Shown here in pieces: positions 6,213 through 8,487 of a stretch of DNA of 8,487 nt. The stretch lies in NCBI GenBank assembly GCA_944393455.1, contig CALYAH010000110.1:1-8487 (forward strand), given 5' to 3'. The DNA is from an uncultured Clostridia bacterium. GTDB taxonomy: Bacteria > Bacillota > Clostridia > TANB77 > CAG-508. Under the pieces are notes generated by a model. It was not told the origin of the DNA. It saw only the letters and a list, made by a program, of their open reading frames with translations, and searched no databases. Within the stretch, counting starts at the first letter, position 1, and the number at the start of each line of letters is the position of its first letter. A program made the translations under genes and the position numbers.

Positions 6213-6235
6213 GAATTTTTTATAATTTATTGTAT
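6187..6235. repeat. Long AT-rich inverted repeat at the 3' end of the glucosaminidase gene
   Basis: The arms 6187-6207 and 6215-6235 are 21 nt each, with one non-Watson-Crick position and a 7-nt loop (6208-6214). The right arm covers the last codons and stop of the glucosaminidase gene. The stem is nearly all A/T and no clear U-run follows on the minus strand, so a terminator role is possible but weak. It also overlaps the predicted promoter of the next operon. Confidence 0.6.
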
Positions 6236-7455
6236 AAATATTTCATATGATTATATACTGCATTTGCCCAATTTTTATCGGTTGCATATTTGGTATTAAC
6301 TCCTGTTAAAGTTGCCCCATTATAATAGCTTCCTGTTGCCTTTTCTCCTCCATAAATAGATGTTCCTTTTGGGTTTAAATAATATTTAACAAAAACTCTG
6401 GCAATCAAGTCTATACATTCTGAATAATCTGAAAAATTATAGGCACCATTATATGGGTTTGAATCATACGCACCATAACCAAATAAATTATTTTTCTCCT
6501 TTGCAATTTTAGAGGTTCCCCAACTACTCTCATGTATTCCAACTGCCGTAACAAAAACGCCGTTTATATTATATTGTTTTTCTATGTAATAAAAATATTC
6601 TGCATTATTTTCAAAAATTTTATTTACATCTTTTGAATCAGTTAATATCTTTTTAAACTGATCTAAACTAAGTCCACTTGGTTTATTTAAAGCCATATCA
6701 AAACTTAGTTTTGTGATAGACTGTGAATTTGATGTATTAGATTCTTCTTCATATTTGCTATTTGGATTGATATAGGTTGTATTTTCAGCTTTCACATAAC
6801 CTGTTGTACCAGAACCAGATATTTGATACCAACTGTTTTGAACAGATAGTACTTTTAATTCATTCCCTTTTGTAAGTGTTGCTATCTTTTGTGACTGTTC
6901 ATTTGGTTCTACCATAACACCTAATCTATCAGATGTTACGTAAATAGTATCTCCTGCTTTTACCTTATAATTACTTGTGTAATTACCACTACCAATTTCT
7001 ACTATTTTATTAACAGCTGCTTTTGTTACTTTACTGCCAACTTGTTCCTCTGAAACAAGTTCTCCATTTTGGTATGTATTCTTTTTAGTTATTTGCTGTG
7101 TTCCTTCTCTTCCTTCTTGCACTACTTGTATCATACCTTTTGGTAATTCTGCATTTGATTTATATTTAGTAATATATTCTAAAACAGCTTCTTCTGTTGT
7201 ATATTCTTCTGTTTGTTGATTTTTAGTATTATTTTCTATAATTTCATCTAAATTAATATTTTCTGCATTACTTATTTCCACGCTCTGGCTTTCACTTATA
7301 TCTGCACTTGTTTCTTTAGCATATACTTCATTTTTTGCAAAATAATAGTTATAAAAAATGATGCTATATAATATAATAAGAATAGAAGCCATAGAAATAA
7401 TTAACTTTTTTAACGTAATTTTCTTGTATTTTCTTGACTTATCTTTTGCTTTCAT
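6220..7455 (-). CDS. Membrane-anchored or exported G5-SH3b-glucosaminidase cell-wall hydrolase
   Basis: The 411-aa protein should cut the glycan strands of peptidoglycan between N-acetylglucosamine and N-acetylmuramic acid, outside the membrane. A long basic N-terminus precedes a hydrophobic helix (18-38); cleavage near VYA (44-46) or retention as an anchor are both possible. Residues about 50-95 are a polar Asn/Glu-rich spacer. Residues 102-156 match a G5 domain (LPKGMIQVVQEGREG, then NGELVSEEQV). Residues about 170-230 are a bacterial SH3 domain (LGVMVEP, SWYQISGSGTTGYVKAE). Residues about 255-411 are a glucosaminidase domain with GIHESSWGTSKIA (306-318), where E309 is the likely catalytic acid, and NNLFGYGAYD (322-331). 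The active-site region looks intact. The ATG is supported by AGGTGAT just upstream and a near-consensus promoter. It is probably monocistronic. Confidence 0.9.
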   Translation of the reverse strand: MKAKDKSRKYKKITLKKLIISMASILIILYSIIFYNYYFAKNEVYAKETSADISESQSVEISNAENINLDEIIENNTKNQQTEEYTTEEAVLEYITKYKSNAELPKGMIQVVQEGREGTQQITKKNTYQNGELVSEEQVGSKVTKAAVNKIVEIGSGNYTSNYKVKAGDTIYVTSDRLGVMVEPNEQSQKIATLTKGNELKVLSVQNSWYQISGSGTTGYVKAENTTYINPNSKYEEESNTSNSQSITKLSFDMALNKPSGLSLDQFKKILTDSKDVNKIFENNAEYFYYIEKQYNINGVFVTAVGIHESSWGTSKIAKEKNNLFGYGAYDSNPYNGAYNFSDYSECIDLIARVFVKYYLNPKGTSIYGGEKATGSYYNGATLTGVNTKYATDKNWANAVYNHMKYLYNKL

Positions 7456-7471
7456 ATAATCACCTACTACA

Positions 7472-7500
7472 ATTTTATCTTTTTAGTCTATTTTTGTCAA
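7472..7500 (-). promoter_or_regulatory. Sigma-A-type promoter of the glucosaminidase gene
   Basis: On the minus strand a perfect TTGACA (7495-7500) and TAAAAT (7472-7477) are separated by exactly 17 nt, 16 nt before the start codon. The -10 is so close to the ATG that the leader would be very short. The -35 lies in an imperfect inverted repeat (7494-7516, TTGTCAA...TTGGCAA), a possible operator. Confidence 0.7.
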
Positions 7501-7546
7501 ATTAAAATTTTGGCAAATTTTCGCTGTCATAAAGCCATTACAACTC

Positions 7547-7575
7547 TTGATTTTATTTCATTTTTATACTATTAT
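7547..7575 (+). promoter_or_regulatory. Putative promoter for the rightward genes
   Basis: TTGATT (7547-7552) and TATTAT (7570-7575) are separated by 17 nt and lie about 28 nt before the ATG at 7603. The two elements match 4/6 and 5/6 of the sigma-A consensus. The promoter diverges from that of the glucosaminidase gene. Confidence 0.55.
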
Positions 7576-7592
7576 ATAGATATCTTTTACTT

Positions 7593-7598
7593 AGGAGG
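7593..7598 (+). promoter_or_regulatory. Ribosome binding site deciding the ATG at 7603
   Basis: AGGAGG lies 4 nt before the ATG at 7603-7605, and MDKKK followed by a hydrophobic helix is a natural membrane-protein N-terminus. This rules out the upstream TTG at 7510. Confidence 0.8.
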
Positions 7599-7602
7599 AA
7601 TT

Positions 7603-8403
7603 ATGGATAAGAAAAAATTAATATTAACAATTATCGCTATTATTTTATTTCTAATAGTATTAGTGCTTGCCTATTTACTTTTCCAAAAATACGTTTTAAA
7701 GAAAAACTTCGAAACCGATATTTTATCTTTTGCAAACAAAAATCAAAATACAGTATTTAAAATTGATAAAATTACACTTTTTAGTAGTTGCGACGCTAAA
7801 AATAAATCTATAACTAATACAAATTTTACTATTGAAAATTTATATCAATATACAGATATCGCTTTATTTATAAGTAGTTCATCAGAAGAAAAGAATTCAG
7901 AAAATACTTTTAAAAAAGTATATATTGACAATTTTCAGTACATAACTTATCCAACAGATGGTGAACCAAAATTATACTATAAGAATATTAACAATTTTGC
8001 CAAAAGTGATATCATAGATGAAAATCTTATTCAAGACAGGCTTGACTTTGATATTACCTCTCAAGATGAAGCAAATTTAGATAAACCTACTTTGTATAAT
8101 AACTTAGCCAATCCAATTGTGCTTAGTTATGTAAATAGCAATATAAAAACTGATTATACATTAACAGATACATCAAGCCCAATTACTTATGACGGTTCTT
8201 TATTAAAAAAATGTAATGTATTATTAAATAATATTACATGCAAATTCTCTTTTGATATTTATATAACAAATCATTTAGACCAAGAATTTAAATGTTCAGT
8301 TTATATTGATGTCCCTTTAGAAACAGAAGATAAAACAATTTATGATGGAAATATAACATTAAAAAAAGAAAATGCAAATTTTATTTTTTATAGATACAAA
8401 TAA
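7603..8403 (+). CDS. Single-span membrane protein with an extracytoplasmic domain, unknown function
   Basis: I do not recognise this 266-aa protein. After a short basic N-terminus (MDKKK) it has one strong hydrophobic helix (about 6-27). A basic stop follows, then about 235 residues of polar, Asn/Asp/Thr/Tyr-rich sequence alternating in a beta-strand-like pattern, as expected of a domain held outside the membrane. Cysteines occur near residues 63, 206, 215 and 231. I start at the ATG at 7603 because AGGAGG lies 4 nt upstream (7593-7598). The longer reading from a TTG at 7510 would place the promoter inside the gene. It is divergent from the cell-wall hydrolase and followed after 16 nt by another gene with its own AGGAGG, so the two are probably co-transcribed. 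An envelope role is the only reasonable inference. Confidence 0.85.
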   Translation: MDKKKLILTIIAIILFLIVLVLAYLLFQKYVLKKNFETDILSFANKNQNTVFKIDKITLFSSCDAKNKSITNTNFTIENLYQYTDIALFISSSSEEKNSENTFKKVYIDNFQYITYPTDGEPKLYYKNINNFAKSDIIDENLIQDRLDFDITSQDEANLDKPTLYNNLANPIVLSYVNSNIKTDYTLTDTSSPITYDGSLLKKCNVLLNNITCKFSFDIYITNHLDQEFKCSVYIDVPLETEDKTIYDGNITLKKENANFIFYRYK

Positions 8404-8419
8404 TTAGGAGGAACAAAAA

Positions 8420-8487
8420 ATGAAAGAGAGCCTTACGGTAGCAGAACAATTACAAAAAAAATACCATAAAACAGAAGAAGTAACAAA
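8420..8487 (+). CDS. Start of an unidentified gene, cut by the window edge
   Basis: The ATG at 8420-8422 follows AGGAGG (8407-8412) by 7 nt. It opens a frame that runs without a stop to the right edge, 22 full codons beginning MKESLTVAEQLQKKYHKTEE. The start is convincing, but too little is present to name a family. The short, polar, helical N-terminus shows no signal peptide, so the product is probably cytoplasmic. It lies 16 nt after the preceding stop, in the same direction and probably the same transcript. Confidence 0.75.
   Translation, partial: MKESLTVAEQLQKKYHKTEEVT

Noticed and set aside
7510..7602. TTG start at 7510 for the plus-strand membrane protein
   Set aside because: It has no ribosome binding site, would contain the predicted promoter, and places 31 extra residues before a natural MDKKK-helix start with AGGAGG.

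Overview
The window is very AT-rich, with strong AGGAGG-type Shine-Dalgarno sites and A/T-ending codons. It carries the conserved Firmicutes trio ireB-ruvX-DUF1292. Together these point to a low-GC Firmicute, most likely a clostridial anaerobe; the species cannot be told from the sequence. No tRNA, rRNA, CRISPR array or transposase gene is visible, and no stretch over 300 bases lacks a gene.

Layout. Positions 1-7455 are read entirely on the minus strand; positions 7603-8487 are divergent on the plus strand. In minus-strand transcription order: (i) a membrane-anchored G5-SH3b-glucosaminidase cell-wall hydrolase (7455-6220) with its own near-consensus promoter; (ii) a tight probable operon starting at 6119. 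It encodes a small two-helix exported membrane protein (5712-6119), a 759-aa protein with a receiver-like N-terminus, a repeat linker bearing two AT-hooks and a degenerate ParA/MinD-like ATPase (3429-5708), a membrane-anchored GAF plus degenerate GGDEF protein (2274-3401), then IreB, RuvX and a DUF1292 protein; (iii) a four-helix membrane protein of unknown function (600-1088); (iv) the 5' part of the circularly permuted ribosome-assembly GTPase rbgA/ylqF, running off the left edge. On the plus strand lie a single-span membrane protein of unknown function (7603-8403) and the first 22 codons of another gene (8420 onward).

How the genes may work together. The trio encodes housekeeping and signalling functions: IreB is a substrate of PASTA Ser/Thr kinases in enterococci, and RuvX/YqgF is an RNase H-fold nuclease. 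Upstream, in the same run of genes, sit two apparent pseudoenzymes. One is an ATPase without the P-loop lysine, in a TadZ/CpaE-like layout; the other is a GGDEF domain without its signature. They follow a pilin-like small membrane protein. This suggests an envelope-localised assembly or signalling module, but that role is inferred and not demonstrated.

Most notable oddities. A one-base frameshift in rbgA lies immediately before its P-loop, at a CTT CGG A heptamer. A 114-bp MITE-like palindrome sits just upstream of rbgA. The ATPase-like protein has a tandem AT-hook linker. A long AT-only inverted repeat overlaps both the end of the glucosaminidase gene and the promoter of the next operon.
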